Shown in pieces: positions 23,962 through 38,000 of a stretch of DNA of 64,000 nt. Location: the NCBI GenBank assembly GCA_012064415.1, contig SSNU01000247.1:483202-547201 (forward strand), written 5' to 3'. The notes under the pieces are model-generated. The model saw only the letters and a program-made list of their open reading frames with translations, was not told the origin of the DNA and ran no database searches. The first letter of the stretch is position 1. Every line of letters begins with the position of its first letter. This DNA comes from Gyrodactylus bullatarudis (Eukaryota > Platyhelminthes > Monogenea > Gyrodactylidea > Gyrodactylidae). The translations under genes were made by a program, and so were the position numbers.

Positions 23962-25380
23962 TTAAGAAGTCATTTTTCTTAGATTCACTCAAATCATCAA
24001 GCTTCTTCGACTTTAATCGGACTCAGCCATTCTCAGAAACATAACCCACTTTTACCAGTTAAAGAAAAAAAAATTGCAAAAGAGTTTTTCTCAATAAAAT
24101 TCTGGACTTGCTTTTAGATGACACTTGATTCCCATTTTTTCGAACTTGGAGCTCAAAAATTTTATTGATTTAAAATTAGAAGTTTCAAGTAGGATCAAAA
24201 TTTCACAAGGAATCCGATTATTACCATCTAAACTCATCAAGACCCGCTCAGTTTGAACTCATAATTATAAGTATCAAATAAGTAATTTTGTACAAATGGA
24301 TGAAATCCTATGAAGAAAGGCTCACTCTCGAAATGTTTATAAAAGGCTTTTTACTGTTTATCATTAAATTTACAGTTAAAAGCTCTTACATCTCATTAAT
24401 TAACAAACTTGTCAACTTATTTTCAAAAAATAACGAAAAGATCAAGTAAAAACAGCTGTTTCTTTTGAAAAATCACATCCCAATTATCAAAAGTATTTGA
24501 TTACTCATTTCTCTGCCTAAAGATCTTGCCCTCTTTTTCCTCTCTTCATGCCATAATGCATTAACATTCGTGTGTGTGTGTTCATATATAAATATATTGC
24601 TTAGTCTTGACAGGCATCTCCTCCATACAAATCCAAAGATGCATTGCCTTTTACATCTACAATCAGATAAATACATAACAGACTGTATTATTACACACAC
24701 GATTTCATTATCTTTCCAAGTTCTAAAGACTTGGGAATGACACTGATTTTTTTGTATTGTTCCCATGTGTTTTTTTTCTTATAAAGGGAAAACAGATTTA
24801 AGCTTTCTCTCCAAATCAAAGATTACAATCTTGATTTTAGTTGTGTGCTCTCTGGAAATTCATTAAAATAAACACGATTTAACTAGAAGCAGCTAGAGAT
24901 GAAAAGGCATAGAAAGTGGGAGAATGATCATCCCAACTCAAACCAATCCAATCGTCTCCACCCCCTCCCTCACTCTTTGTGTATTATGGTTTCTTTGTAC
25001 TAAACATCCATAATTTACTTTTTTTCTATATATTTCTGATTAGGAATTTACTGATTTATTTCCTCGTGTTATTTGTTGTGATTTTTTATTTACCCATCAA
25101 GTACATATTATCCTTCCGCTCAATGTCCTCCTTTTGTTGTCCCGCATTTTAAAATGCCCCATCTATCTGTATGTATGTAATTATGAATGAATTCAATCTC
25201 TTGACTTTACACATCGCATTGTTTTTTTTCTGTGCTTATTTGAAAAAAGTTTACCAACCTCAAAGACGGGTAACATAGAGATTCTATGAGAGAATCCATC
25301 AGCATAGTTTAGGATTGGGTATGAAAACAAACCTGAGATTCCGGATTCAGTAAAAAATCATCTAAAATTAGTTATATATA

Positions 25381-25565
25381 ATAAAATTTATTAAAACTTG
25401 GGTCAATATCAGCATTCTCAGCCATGGTCATCCAAACGTTTCGACGGTGATTGTCTTCACACGCCTTCTTCAGTGGTACGACAAGCTTGTATTTTTGTTT
25501 TTGATAACGTTTGGATGATCATGGCTGAAAATGCTTATATTGATTCAAGTTTTAATAAATTTTAT
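25381..25565. repeat. Inverted repeat with 60-bp arms
   Basis: Arms 25381-25440 and 25506-25565 are reverse complements with about five mismatches. The 65-bp spacer on the minus strand carries CTGAAGA (25467-25473) and, running into the arm, GAAAC (25438-25442). The layout looks like two retroelement ends facing each other, possibly Penelope-like; see findings. Confidence 0.8.
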
Positions 25566-26571
25566 TAAAAAATCTGAGATTTGATTAGAATAATACACTA
25601 ACCAGATTTTAATTACATCTTTTTGATTGATATGAACTTTAAACTTTAGGAAATTTAGTCAAAAATATATTTAATCAGAACCTTGATAGAGCTACTTCCA
25701 TGTAAAACTATTTATAGATAAATTATAATTATTGGAGGTGTGATATACTACAATTTTCTAGTTTGGGAGTTAAACATCGTTGAATTTATCTTTCAATATC
25801 TGCTCAACAAAGTTTATTCGAGCGAAATTCTAGAGAAAATGAGTGATTATTATAATACATTTGAATTTTTCCTTTTTTTCTCCTTTGTAGTAAAATTCAT
25901 TGAAAAGTTTTTTTGGCGCGTGTTTAAAAATTTTCATTTTCGATCGAGATTTTGTATATCAGAACAAACTCGAAAACGCATGATTTTAAAGGCAAAAATG
26001 CTTAGTTTTCAAAAATGAGATCAAGGCTGGGACCCTATAAATATCAATTTTGTCACTAATAAAGTAATAATATACGTTTTTGTCTCTTAATTTCCTCACG
26101 ATTTACCTCCAAATTAAAACATAAAGCTCTCTGCTATTAAGCATTGTACTCTTAAATGTACTTTATTTGGCCACTTGACGCATTCATTCAACAAGGGTGA
26201 ATTCAACCATGAATCATCTCTTGAATTAGATAAAGAGGAATCTACATTTCATTTTGACACAATGATATTTTCAACCTCTCTTTTTTTCTAAAAAGGTTTC
26301 AATCTTCTCATGCATGTTCTTGTTCCCTTGTTGCAGACACTTTATTTTCACACACAATGTTTTCTTTTCGCCCGATCTTTCATCAGAATTTTGTACAGGT
26401 GTCATATTGGCAACTGTACCATGATAAGTTATTATTAATAACTATTATGTTCTGAGAATTATAATACTCTTTCATTTCAAGATACGCTGGGTTAAACAAT
26501 TGGAATATTTATTTGAAATCTTTTGCTTTCAATAGAACCATCAACTGTATCTATCTAAAATTGAGTTTTAA

Positions 26572-26915
26572 CCCTTCATGTCCCAAATTATTATTATTTT
26601 TTCATCACGCAAATGAGAAAATTTTCAACTTAACCAAAATAATTACGCTGATTCCAAATCTGAATTTTATTTTGAAAGCCGACATATAATTTCAAAGATA
26701 ATAGAGGTTAAAATTGGCATTTTTTGGCTCTAAAACCAGTTATCTTCTAAACTATAAGAGTTATCGTGCAGGCGATTGTATATTTGAAATCTGCGGCTAG
26801 AAAGTAACTACGGTGTGCATCAAGGTATCTTTATGAATTATACATAATTTTGTAGCTTAATGAATTTCCTTTCTAACAACGTGTTTTTAGCTATCTTTCA
26901 ATTAAACTAGAGGCC
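26572..26915. mobile_element. Truncated TTAA MITE (same family as 40302-40758)
   Basis: Preceded by TTAA (26568-26571) and starting CCCTTCATGTCCCA. It matches the element at 40302-40758 in opposite orientation over most of its length and then loses homology before the far terminal repeat, so that end is missing. Confidence 0.75.
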
Positions 26916-27581
26916 ATGATTCCTGGCAATTCGGTCTAAATCTTATTTCCTCCATTTTTATTAGGGTCCCGCCTTGCATTACTTTATGCAAGTAATGCTT
27001 AGTTAAGGCAAGTAATTTCCAATTCAATTAATTGAATCACGATGTAAAATAATTCATTGTAGTTGACCAGTGAATTGTAATTACTTTCAACTATTCATAT
27101 AACTACTTTTAAGTAAATACACAAAAAATAAATTATAAAGTAAAGGGGCCTTTCGATTAAATTCAATAATTTTATTCATTCAATATTCAAATTTACATGA
27201 TCCCTAGTTTACAGAATTGAGCTGCCTCTGGACATCATTTTTATACATTACAATTTTTACATTTTTCATTTGGGCATTTTTTCGAACAAGATTTTATTCC
27301 ATCATAAAAAACAAATTGTTAAATTAATTTTTAAGATTTTCTCTTATCAAACAGAACTTACTTAAGTAGATATACAGGGAAATAATTTTTTTGCACTACA
27401 AACAATAATTGTAATAATACTTTTTTTATAAACTTTCATGATTATACATGGAAAATTATCAAATTGACATTGACATTGATTTACAGATATATGAATATGT
27501 TTTATAATTCATGTAAATGTATAAAAAAAATGTTGAGAGCTTTTTCATCGGATTCTTGGCATTTGACTTTACTTTCCTCAT

Positions 27582-27609
27582 TTAAATCTTGACACTGTTT
27601 GGTCTAGGA
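27582..27609 (-). CDS. Possible short terminal exon of UNC5
   Basis: The last certain UNC5 exon ends in phase 2 at 27941. An acceptor TTTTCCTCCAACAG directly precedes 27609, and joining it gives a Ser codon and eight more residues before TAA at 27582-27584. If used, it would make a receptor without ZU5, UPA and death domains. This is a prediction from splice phase alone. Confidence 0.25.
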
Positions 27610-27940
27610 CTGTTGGAGGAAAATATAATTTCATTAATTATTCATGATTCAGTGAATTTGGATATACACTGTATATTATTATTCTGAAGGGTTCCTGAAA
27701 GAACCTGCCAAATTCCTATAGGTATTTGGAGTCTTGGCAATTTTATTATGTATTTACAAGAATTGCCACCTACCAACAGATCCACTATAACGGATAGAAT
27801 AGTTGAAAATCTATTGTATTTTACGAACCAGATGTGATTTCAATAAATTCCCAAACCCTTGTTTAATTTTATTGTTTTCACTTTGAGTCTTGACCCTACT
27901 TCAAATTACTCAATTTTATTTACAATACAGTTCAACTTAC

Positions 27941-29073
27941 CTTTTGGTCAGATTTCTATTCACTGTTAATCGTTTCTCGCGTTCCTTCCTTGGCAAAGGT
28001 GGCTTTTCTTGATTTTTGCTCAGTGTCCTGTTATTACTTCCAACTTGATTACCAAGCATCCCCTCATTCTGATTTAATGTATTAAATGTTTTTGCCTTTA
28101 GACGATACTTGTCCAACGTTTCATTTGTCTGATCATCCTCCACAGGCATTTTTCGTGATATGGAATATAGAACTCCTCCAGGAGCTGTTGTATCAACCAT
28201 GTTGTTGTTGTCAATAAGTAGTTCATTGTCAATTTCATTGCGTTCAAGAAGATAACTCCTCGGCAGTTGTATTCCCTCTGAAAATGGAGGCTTTGTCTGT
28301 AAGTAATCGTTGCTATTATCAGTATCATTTTCTTGTTGATTTTCCTTTGTGAATAACTGGCTGTAACTTGAGTGAAAGTTTCCTTGATTCCCAGTATCTC
28401 CAATAAAACCTATTTAAATACAATTCTAAATATCATTCATATTTATTAAGGAAAGAACTGTTAAAAACCTTTTTATGAAAAACCTTTTTGACTTATTAAC
28501 AAGTGAAATAAATTTGCCTAAAATTCGAATTAAAATATTGTAACCATTTCATAAAGTTTGTGATTTTTGGATCAAAAGATGATAACTTTAGGAATTTAAA
28601 CTTGAAAAAATAAGTATGCTGATTTCACTTACTATCTGTAGGCTTTGTTTTAAAGTAATAACTCGAATATTTTGGATTTGGCGCTATTTTCAAACTTTTA
28701 TTGTCGTAGAAACTTCGAGCATCTTGGCTCTTTTCAAACTGATTCAATGAATTTGAATGACGTAGAGAAACAATGAACGAAGAGTCAATCTGTTGGCTAT
28801 CATTGAGTGTTGAACTATGGAAAGCTCCCTGATGATTATGATAGGAGTTATGTGAGTTTAGTTTGTCCAGCAGATTCTTTTGTAAAAGACTTGAATTCTG
28901 CAGACAGAAACATTTTCCAGCTTTTATTAGCATATAAATTGCGGTAGCACTGGCCAATATAAAGAGCATTATGGCCAGGGTCAGACCTAAGTAAAGCACA
29001 ATGTCTTCACGTATCTTTGTATCGCTTGATTGTTCTTGAAACAGAGTTTGTTGACTAGGATAAATAGATATCT
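27941..29073 (-). CDS. unc5: UNC5 exons: transmembrane and juxtamembrane
   Basis: Exons 28633-29073 and 27941-28409. A stalk of about 24 residues precedes a membrane helix (YLGLTLAIMLFILASATAIY), followed by KAGKC and more than 250 polar residues rich in Asn, Ser and Gln. The last exon ends near KPPLPRKEREKR, a Pro/basic stretch that could be an SH3 or trafficking motif (inference). The following intron starts GTAAGT. Confidence 0.8.
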
Positions 29074-32000
29074 CTATAATAAAAAAACTTAATTAATACT
29101 ATTTATACTTTGAAGTAGTTTGATGATTTAACATACGTTTTAGGTCCAATTTACAATTTGACAATGTATATTCATTTGTGGTCTCATTCCTTGTTACCAA
29201 ACATGCCCTTGTTTCTACTTCAACATTCATGCTTGCCTCTGTGCATGATACCCTCTCATCTTCTTCAACTCCTTCATTTGCTACGCAAATTCTCTTTCGC
29301 TTCTGATTGCATTCCTCGCCGTCTTTTTGTGAGGAACAATCAGATTCCCACACTGACCACTCAGACCATGTCCCATTAATTTTTGATGTTATTGTTTCTC
29401 CGTTAGAGTTAGATGTTGCTAAATGAAAAAAAAATTTTAATATGAATTTTCGTTACATTGAAACTAATCAACTAGTTAATCTGGAGGCTACCAAATCACG
29501 TCAGTAGTGGGACCATTAAAATATCAAAATTTTATTCTTTTTTCGCCAATGAGGTATAATATTTCTTTGTGCATAACAAACAAATGAAAATTTATCAGTT
29601 ACCATTCTAAGCAAAAGAGAAAATTTCGTCCCTAATCAAAGTCATATATCATCATGGTTCCTCATTAAGTATTTATGAAAAATAGCATTCATAATTATGA
29701 TACTTATTATAATACTTATTGCATTCAAAAATAGCCATAATTTTTCTCAGTAAAAATACCTTTGTCGAACTTCATCTAAGATATTGCTATAATAATCATA
29801 ATAAACTCTATTGTTATATTATGTCACAAATATTTTTTTCTAATTTGGATTCATGAGGAAGACTAGAGAACAGAGGAAATTTAGCTGGTTAAAATACTTT
29901 TTGAGGGTCTCTAGTGATAAACGTTCTGGTTTCCCTGGTATTTCAATACTTTTATAATCCAAACATTTCTGCTCTTCCTCATGAATCTAAAACTATTTGT
30001 GCCTTGACGAGTGTATCATTTCCTTTTCTAAACCTCATTTTTATTAATTTAAAAATAAATAAAAACTGGACAGACGATAGCAATATTAACAATAAAATAA
30101 CCAGAATACATGGCTCTTTACCTTTTAACCGTCAGTTTTTATGCATTCCATAAATATCTTTCTGTCTCTTTAGATAAAAAGATACAAGACAATTAATTTT
30201 TGATTATCATTTAGACCCTCTCTATCTCTCTTCATATTGTATTAGAAATGCTATTGAGGTATAGACGCAAAGAGGAGAGAGAGAGAGTTCTGAACATAAT
30301 TACAAGACGTCTTGATAGTCAATTTGGTAGTAATTGAATGTATCTAAAATGCAACTATACAACCTACCTTGCTAATAATAATAATAATCCTGATGTTGAT
30401 AATCAGTAATTCATTAGGCTCTTTCTTCCAAGTCTCTCTAGCTTTCATACTCTATTTTTATGTTGTTTTCCCCCTCGTATACAAGAAAAACTTAGACAAT
30501 AAAAATTCCCTTTTTAACCTTCAAGGGGAGAAAATACACCCCTTTTAACTTAGAATGAATGGCCAATTTCAATACATACTTCAAAACCAAAACCATTCGG
30601 TTGCCATGTCAAGTACTAAAAATAATTTTATGGATAATTTCTACATTTTTAACCTCTAAATTTTCCCAAATGCTTTTTTTTTCATTTGAGTGGTTACACA
30701 TCAACACCCAGATTAACAGGGTCCCGTTTTCATTAAGCACCACATTAAATTCAGATCAACTGAAAAAGTGAATAAAACGAAAAGTAAAAGGAAGGAAGGA
30801 AGTGTAATTTTCTTGATGATCATCATTTTTTCTTGAAAATTTCATTACACTACAAATACGAATCCAGAAAGTAAATCTTCCTTTCACAAAGCACATATTC
30901 ACTACCCCTCTGTCACACACACACACACACACACAATTTTATCATTTAAACCCTATTTTTATTATTGGTAAGTGTGTTTGTACGTATGTTAGTGTTCTTT
31001 CTCTATTAATTTTTCATTATGAGTGTACATTCTATATGGAATTGAGGCCAAGTTCTATCGTAGTTTTCTTTTCTAATCTTCTTTGGATCATCCACCCTTA
31101 ATGACAGAAAAAATGTGCCTAATCAATTGATTAATTAATACCTATCACACTTTTCTCGACCATCTTCGATTCAGTTTCTGATCTTGATTGCATGAAAAAA
31201 TGAGAAATCATTTCAACCCGTAAAGAATCCACTACATTAGTATCTATAAAAACCACACCTATTTGACCATTGATTAGTCGCTAGTAAATTAAATACAAAA
31301 CAGCCATCATTATTCTTTCTGATTATCAAGAAATTAAATTAAACTTCTCAATTCTGATAGGAAAACTTTTTACTTTTTTCACATAAAATGTCCTCTGCGT
31401 TACTGTCATAGCAATTAAAACACTATTCAAGAATGTACTAACCAGATTTGAGCAGAGCTTAACTTACTATAATTTCCATCCCAAATAATGATATACAAAG
31501 TGTATTTGTTTCTTCTCTTTGTATGATTTATATCAAAAACCTTTTTTTATTCTTTCGATCAATCTAAAAAAGTACTCTTTTTCAGCTAGAAATACTCTTT
31601 CATATTTTGTCTTTTGTTTCTTAAAATTTTGTTTCTCTATTCTCTTGAATTATAGTGGAATAAATGGTTTGAATTTTATTTCTAAAAAATACGAATATTC
31701 AATACATTTAGTAATGAAATGGTTATTCATTGTACCAAGGTTAAATTTCTGAGCTTAAAAATTATAATAATTTTATTCAAAAGCTTTTATCTACTCGAAA
31801 AAAATGACGTCATAACATTTAGATTTCATGCTTGATATTTATGTTTTTTAATCGAAAATCATATAACTGAAATTCTCTTTTCTAATTCTATGATGGTTCT
31901 TATAAAAAACCTATTTCTCCGCCCTCTCAAGGTTGAAAAAATGTAGACTCATAAGAGATACTATAGAGAACCACTCTTCACCATCAGATGTTTAGCCGAA

Positions 32001-35000
32001 TACGCGAGTATTTTCAGGATAAGATACAAACTGTATTTTAAAATTCTTAAAATCTTCCAAAAGAGAATTGGTTTACTTCCAACCTCTAAATAATTCATTA
32101 ATCATACCTACTTTGATCAAATCTGTCGATATTTTGAGATTTTATACCTTTGATCTTATCTGAGTCTGTTTATTACTCTAACCTATCCAGCTTATTTAAG
32201 AAATAGCGCTTTCCTCTAGTCTTACAGTTCTGAAGGAAACTAATCTTTAATTACTCTTATTCGGCTTATTTTTAACCTATAATTTAAAATGTGTCCAAAT
32301 TCTTGATTCATCCATCTCTCTATATCCTAATCATACTCATTAGTCGTGGGAGTTGAACTCTTTCAGAAATGTTGGAGTATTTCTAAATAAATTTTCAAAC
32401 TTGGCTTTCAATTCTAAAAATACCCATGTATTCAGCTAAACATCTTTAGATGAAGAGCCGGTTCTCTTAATACTCATATTTATTATTCCTCTAAAGAAAG
32501 TCTAGGCTATAAACTTGACAGGGTGATGAAAAATATATTGAAAATCCTCTATAAACACACATAGACATGTCTTACAGATATATCTTTAACGTTATTCTCC
32601 GTATGAATTATTAAATTTTCAAAATTTCCTGTATGAAAAACAAATTGTATTTATCCAACATTCACTTGAAAAATTGCAATAAAATCAAAATTATGAAGAT
32701 GAGGGGAGAGAAAGAGTCAAGGTCATTGTCTATTCCTCTTGTCCCCAATTCCAATACTACCGATTAGAATACCAAGTGTATCTCATTCCCCTAGGATGAA
32801 TGATAAGTCCCTTCATGCTTGACCCATGCTTTTTTTATTTCATGTGATTCCCATTCAAAAGTTTTTATTTTTCTCCCAAATTTCTCTTAATTAGAAGAAA
32901 ACATTTGAGATTAGCCGGCTTTATTATAACATAAACTACATTTTCATTTCCCTTTTGAGTCGAGGCATATTGGAGGATTAATCAATCGACACAAGAGAGA
33001 AATAAGTTTAGATTCATATCTCCTTCAGGTTTTTATCTCAACGTCTAGTTATCATAACCAGTAGGTAGTCTTGTTTATTTTTATAGACTTTAAAAAGTTA
33101 TTGACAGTTTCATCTTCCTTTCTTAAAGTGAAAAAAAACTCAAATAGAATAGCTGTTGCATTGCTATCTCATCTAATCACTAAACTTTACGTCTCTATCA
33201 TTATGAAGAAACAATGTGAGTTATTTTTTTCTTTAAGGGGAATAATTATTCGATTTTTTCAAGGGATAATTATCTCGAGCAATTGCCAGAAAATTGATAA
33301 AAGGTATTTCCTTTTTTTCAAATCGAAGAAAGATTTCAATGTAATGGAAAAATCAATCACCCCTTTTCTGGGGTAGCAATCATTCATTCTTTAGAATAGC
33401 AGTACAAATTTCTCAAATAATATTTCAGAACCTCAGTTGTGAATCTAATAGCTAATTCCAAAACTTTAGATTTTGAATTTGTTCTTAAAGCAATAAATAT
33501 AAACTATACACGAAAAGATTCAGCGAAATCTGTAGAATTTGTTTATATCTGCTAATCGATTGAGTTTTCAAATAATCTTGATAAAGACATGAATTTTACT
33601 GACTCACAAATTCGGTCCATTATTTACTTCAACTAAAGCATTGGTCATACAGCGTCCGAAGCTTTCAAATTAATGGAAAGAGGTCTTGGTAGAGTGGTTT
33701 CAATGTCTACAGTGCAAAAATGGTATGGTTTATTCAAACATGGAAAAACGAGTTTTGAAGATGAACCAAGACAAGGCCGACCTTCAACCATTCCAAGACA
33801 GGCTATTGTTGAGAAGGTCGATGAGAATTCTCATCTGTCTTCAAGAGAAATTTCTGCTGACTTAAATGTGTCCTTTTCCTCAGTTGTACGTGTCCTACGA
33901 GAAGAGAATTTCACAAATTCCTTCGACCAATTCGTTCCTCATGATCTCACTGTTGCTCAGAAGAGAAAGAGAGTCGAATGTTGCAGAAGATTACTTCATC
34001 GCTTAAGATATGACAATTTCTTCAATAGCATTGTGACAACAGATGAGAAATGGATATTCTTAAAGGATCCTAGTCGAAAAAGATCATGGCCTAAGGTTGG
34101 TGAGAAATGCACTCAACCAAACCCAAATCGGTTTGCAAAAAAGGTCATGATAACGATTTTTTGGTGGCGTAGAGGAATAATTCACTACGAATTATTGGAG
34201 CCGAACCAGACAGTCAATACAGATCATTATATTCAATCATTTCGGACGATGCAAGAAAAGTTGAGAGAGTTGTACCCTCGATTTGGGAGGATCACTTTTT
34301 TGCAGGATAATGCCAGACCCCATGTTTCGCAACAGGCGAAAAGATTTTTTGAGGAATCGAATGTTGATGTACTGGAGCATCCACCTTACAGTCCTGATCT
34401 TTCTCCTACAGATTATCACTGCAACATCATTTGAAGGGAAAAATTTTCAATTCAAGAGATGAGGTTTTGAACTCTCTTGACGAGTATTTTACTCAAAAAA
34501 GCCAAGAGTTCTGGAAAAGAGGAATAGATATGCTTTCAAAACGCTGGCAAAAATGTGTTGAAAAAAATGGAGATTATTTTGATATATAATATGTATATAT
34601 TTAGTTATATTTTGTTAATAAAAATCTTCATCAAACACAAGTGTCTAATTTTTCCGAGAACTTTTCACACAACCTAATAGAAGCTGAGAGAGGTTAAAAT
34701 TTACTTTTTTAGCTCCAAAACTATGAGAATTATCTAGCTATTGTTTCACAATAGAAAGTTATTTTCTTAAGACTTCATCAAATATTTTTCAAAAATAAAC
34801 GTTTTAAAATCACCCTTCTTTAAGTAACTTTAATAAGCATCAATGAAACGCTATCCTTATGATTTATAGATATCTTACAGGTATCTTCCTGTTCAAATTA
34901 TCACTCGAGACAGAGTTGTGTTCCATTGGTGGAACAATCGGACATGAAGGGGCAAATCCATAGATAGATTTCAAACCTTTTAATAAATAAAGTTTCTTAT

Positions 35001-38000
35001 TATGTAATTATCATCCATCTCCGACACAAGAAGGAATGACTAGGCCTGATAAAGAGGTTCAATTAATAGTTGGACAAGAAATATTTCTAAAAACCTAATC
35101 AAAATTTAATCTAAATCTTGGAAAAATGGTATATTCTTAGAGAGAGAGAGAGAGGGGGTAACTGTTAATAAATCAATAAACTTTGCTACCCCTGTAAATA
35201 TGGGATACGTATTGGAAATTTGTATTCCATTTTACAAAGATGCTTTCCAATTCTCTTTTCCCTGGGTAATTTTGAATCAGATCTGAAAAATGGATCATTC
35301 ACATTTGAGTGATTATCCCATAATTCTGACTATGATGAATTAGTCTTTATTGTTTTTGAATTATTTTCCAGTACTTTTTAAATATCGAAATAATATTCAA
35401 TTCCCTAGAAATTATTCATATATAATTTTGAGTAATTATGACCTCCCTGACTAATGATGAGTGAATCAATTAAAACTCTCCCTCTATCTAAGCAAGAAAT
35501 AACAATTCAGCCTGTGCAATCTCAATGCTCGACTTACATTGAACAATTTGAAGGGAGGAAATTGTCGAGTTAACAATTCCTTCTAGGTTGTAAGCCTGAC
35601 AAAAGTAATGACCTTCATCTTCCTTTGTCACTCGGTCAATAACAAGACGACTCCTGGTCGATTTTGTTTCATCAACTTGATTAATTACCAAATTGTTGGT
35701 GTCATGACTATTTTGAAATAATTCACTAATAATTCGAATTCTTGAATCTGCTGTTGGTTGAACTGGTCCGTGGTTTGATCGCATCCAAACAATCTGTAAA
35801 ATTTTATCATTTCATAATTATCAAAATTATTCTTTTTCCACAAACCAACTAGTCCTACAAAAATATATCTAGCTAGCTGAGAGATTAAAAACAGATTCAA
35901 GTTGTTTAAAACTAACTTGTAACTCAAAAAATCCGTTGCCATAAATAGGAGATTTTGTTTTCTACTTGAAAGTTTAAATGAAAGGAAATAAGCCTTGGTA
36001 ATAAGCCTCTAAGCCTTTTAGTTCTGAGCTTTCGTCTTTTTATTCAGCCAAAACAGCTTTACATTTTTAATTAAATTATCAGCTTGGCTCTACCTAGCAT
36101 TACTTGATGTTTTTCTAATTTGACATTCAAATTTTGAATATTTTCATACCAAAAAACATGAAACATTTATGGCTTGAATATTTTCTTTAAATTATGCATA
36201 AAAGTCAACATGTATCATTCGGATCCAAATGAACACTTAAATAAAGCTGAATAAAAACCTACAAAAAATACAAATAAAAAAGGAAGTACACTGGAAAATA
36301 AGTGAATAGAAAGAGAGAGAGAGAGTGAAAATTGTCTATGAATGCCATTCGATCATTATTTTTTTACATCTCTTCTCTTAGTAGCCATATAAAAAGGTGT
36401 TATTATTATCTAATAATAATAATAGTAATTCTACATGTTCATATTACCATAATATAAAGTGATAAAATAGTCGTACATAGTCGTAGGAGTATTTCAAAAA
36501 TGTTTCCCTTTTTACTTATCCATGTATATAGAATCTATATCGTATAGGTATGGTATATATAGGTGTTTGAATGACTGTACAATGTAAAAATAATAAATCT
36601 ACGTATGTCACTTTGATTTGTTTCCATACCTTCCTTAACACCTCTAATGGATTCTTGATCAAAAAACTCTGCGTTCTCTTCAAACGATACCCACTTGCTC
36701 CTTTTATTCTTGATCAGGATGTTGAACTTTAATGGATAAATAAAACAACATATTTTCCTTAATTACCCTCATTAAGAACTCACTATACCTCTCTCTCTCT
36801 CTCTCTCTCTTGTGATAATAACAGATTTACCGATCACCTATGGGTCATATGTAAATGAAGATAACAAGGATTTCCATCTCGTTAGATAGAAAAGCAACAA
36901 AAACCTTGAAGTATACTAGGTAAATAAATGCATGTCGACCAAATGTTATCGTATAATGATTACATGTGCGTAGTTCTATAGAGTTTTCATATGATGTGAG
37001 GTATTTCTTACAATTGGTGTTGGCTTCCCTCTTGGAGATATGCACTCCAGGTTTACACTCTGACCTTCATTTGTCTTCAAGGATTCTGGATTCCTTTGGA
37101 AATTTCTGTGCATTGCTGAAAATTAAGAAAAATGTATTATACATGCTATGAAAATAAAATACAAATTAACTTTTCTTGGTCCTCATGTTTTAAATTGCAC
37201 AAGTTGGAAAAATGAGACGAGAGAAATACGAAGCATCATAGTAGCGATTTTAAAGTGACCTGAACATTTTCTCTGTGGTTGTGGATGACGCGCAAAAGAT
37301 GAATTTCAACTCTCTTGTCTGACCTCTACACTCATGTCATGAATACATTTAATAATTAATGATAATCTGCGTAGATTCAAAAGAATTCCAGCATCAAAGA
37401 GATTTCCCCTTTTTTTAATTTGTCTTTTCATTTTTCAAATTCGTTGACCTTACCTTGCTATAGTTGGGTTTGCTATTCTATTTCCCTCAGAAACACAATA
37501 ATTATCCCTGTAAATGTCCAGTTCATTAATTTTTCCTCTTTAGCCTAACTACCCTCATACTCATTCCTATTTTCAGACTTGAAATTGACTTTTAAAAACA
37601 TGAAAATTTATTCCAGAGGTGTTAATTTTAGACTAGACAGAACTAGACAGAGAGAGAAAACTCAATCTTCAGTTTCAGGGCGGAAAAATTGCTCAGGAAA
37701 TCAAAACTTATAAGCTATAATGACTACCTGTCTTGATTGATGATTTATAAATATTCTTGTAGGTTAAGAAAATTCCAGAATGAAAATTAAAAACTTTATT
37801 GTTTATTTCAAGAGTTGACCTTTTTTTTGCTTTTAACTTGCAAGCAACAACTTGGCAACATTCCATTGTCTCTAGATTTCTCTATCATTTTTTATTTCTC
37901 GTCATGATGAAAAGTTTTATCTTGTGTGTGAAAGTCGAAAAATTAACATTAAAAATTAACATTGTGTTTATGGTCCCCAGTCACTCTCTCATTTCTTTTT

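Larger units (their letters stand above)
12162..27580. other. Long region without a confident gene
   Basis: About 15 kb downstream of both the convergent KLF gene and the visible UNC5 exons. It contains microsatellites, a TTAA-flanked MITE (23771-23961), a 60-bp-arm inverted repeat (25381-25565), a truncated MITE (26572-26915) and one copy of a dispersed repeat (about 21440-21850). The 3' exons of UNC5 would be expected here, but I did not find ZU5, UPA or death-domain sequence. Open frames up to 97 codons occur, which is about what chance gives in DNA of this length and composition. Confidence 0.5.

Noticed and set aside
24473..24766. Minus-strand frame of 97 codons
   Set aside because: Spans a TG-rich simple tract and shows no domain; not ZU5 or a death domain.
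29158..29379. Plus-strand frame opposite the TSP1 exon
   Set aside because: Antisense shadow of the UNC5 coding exon.
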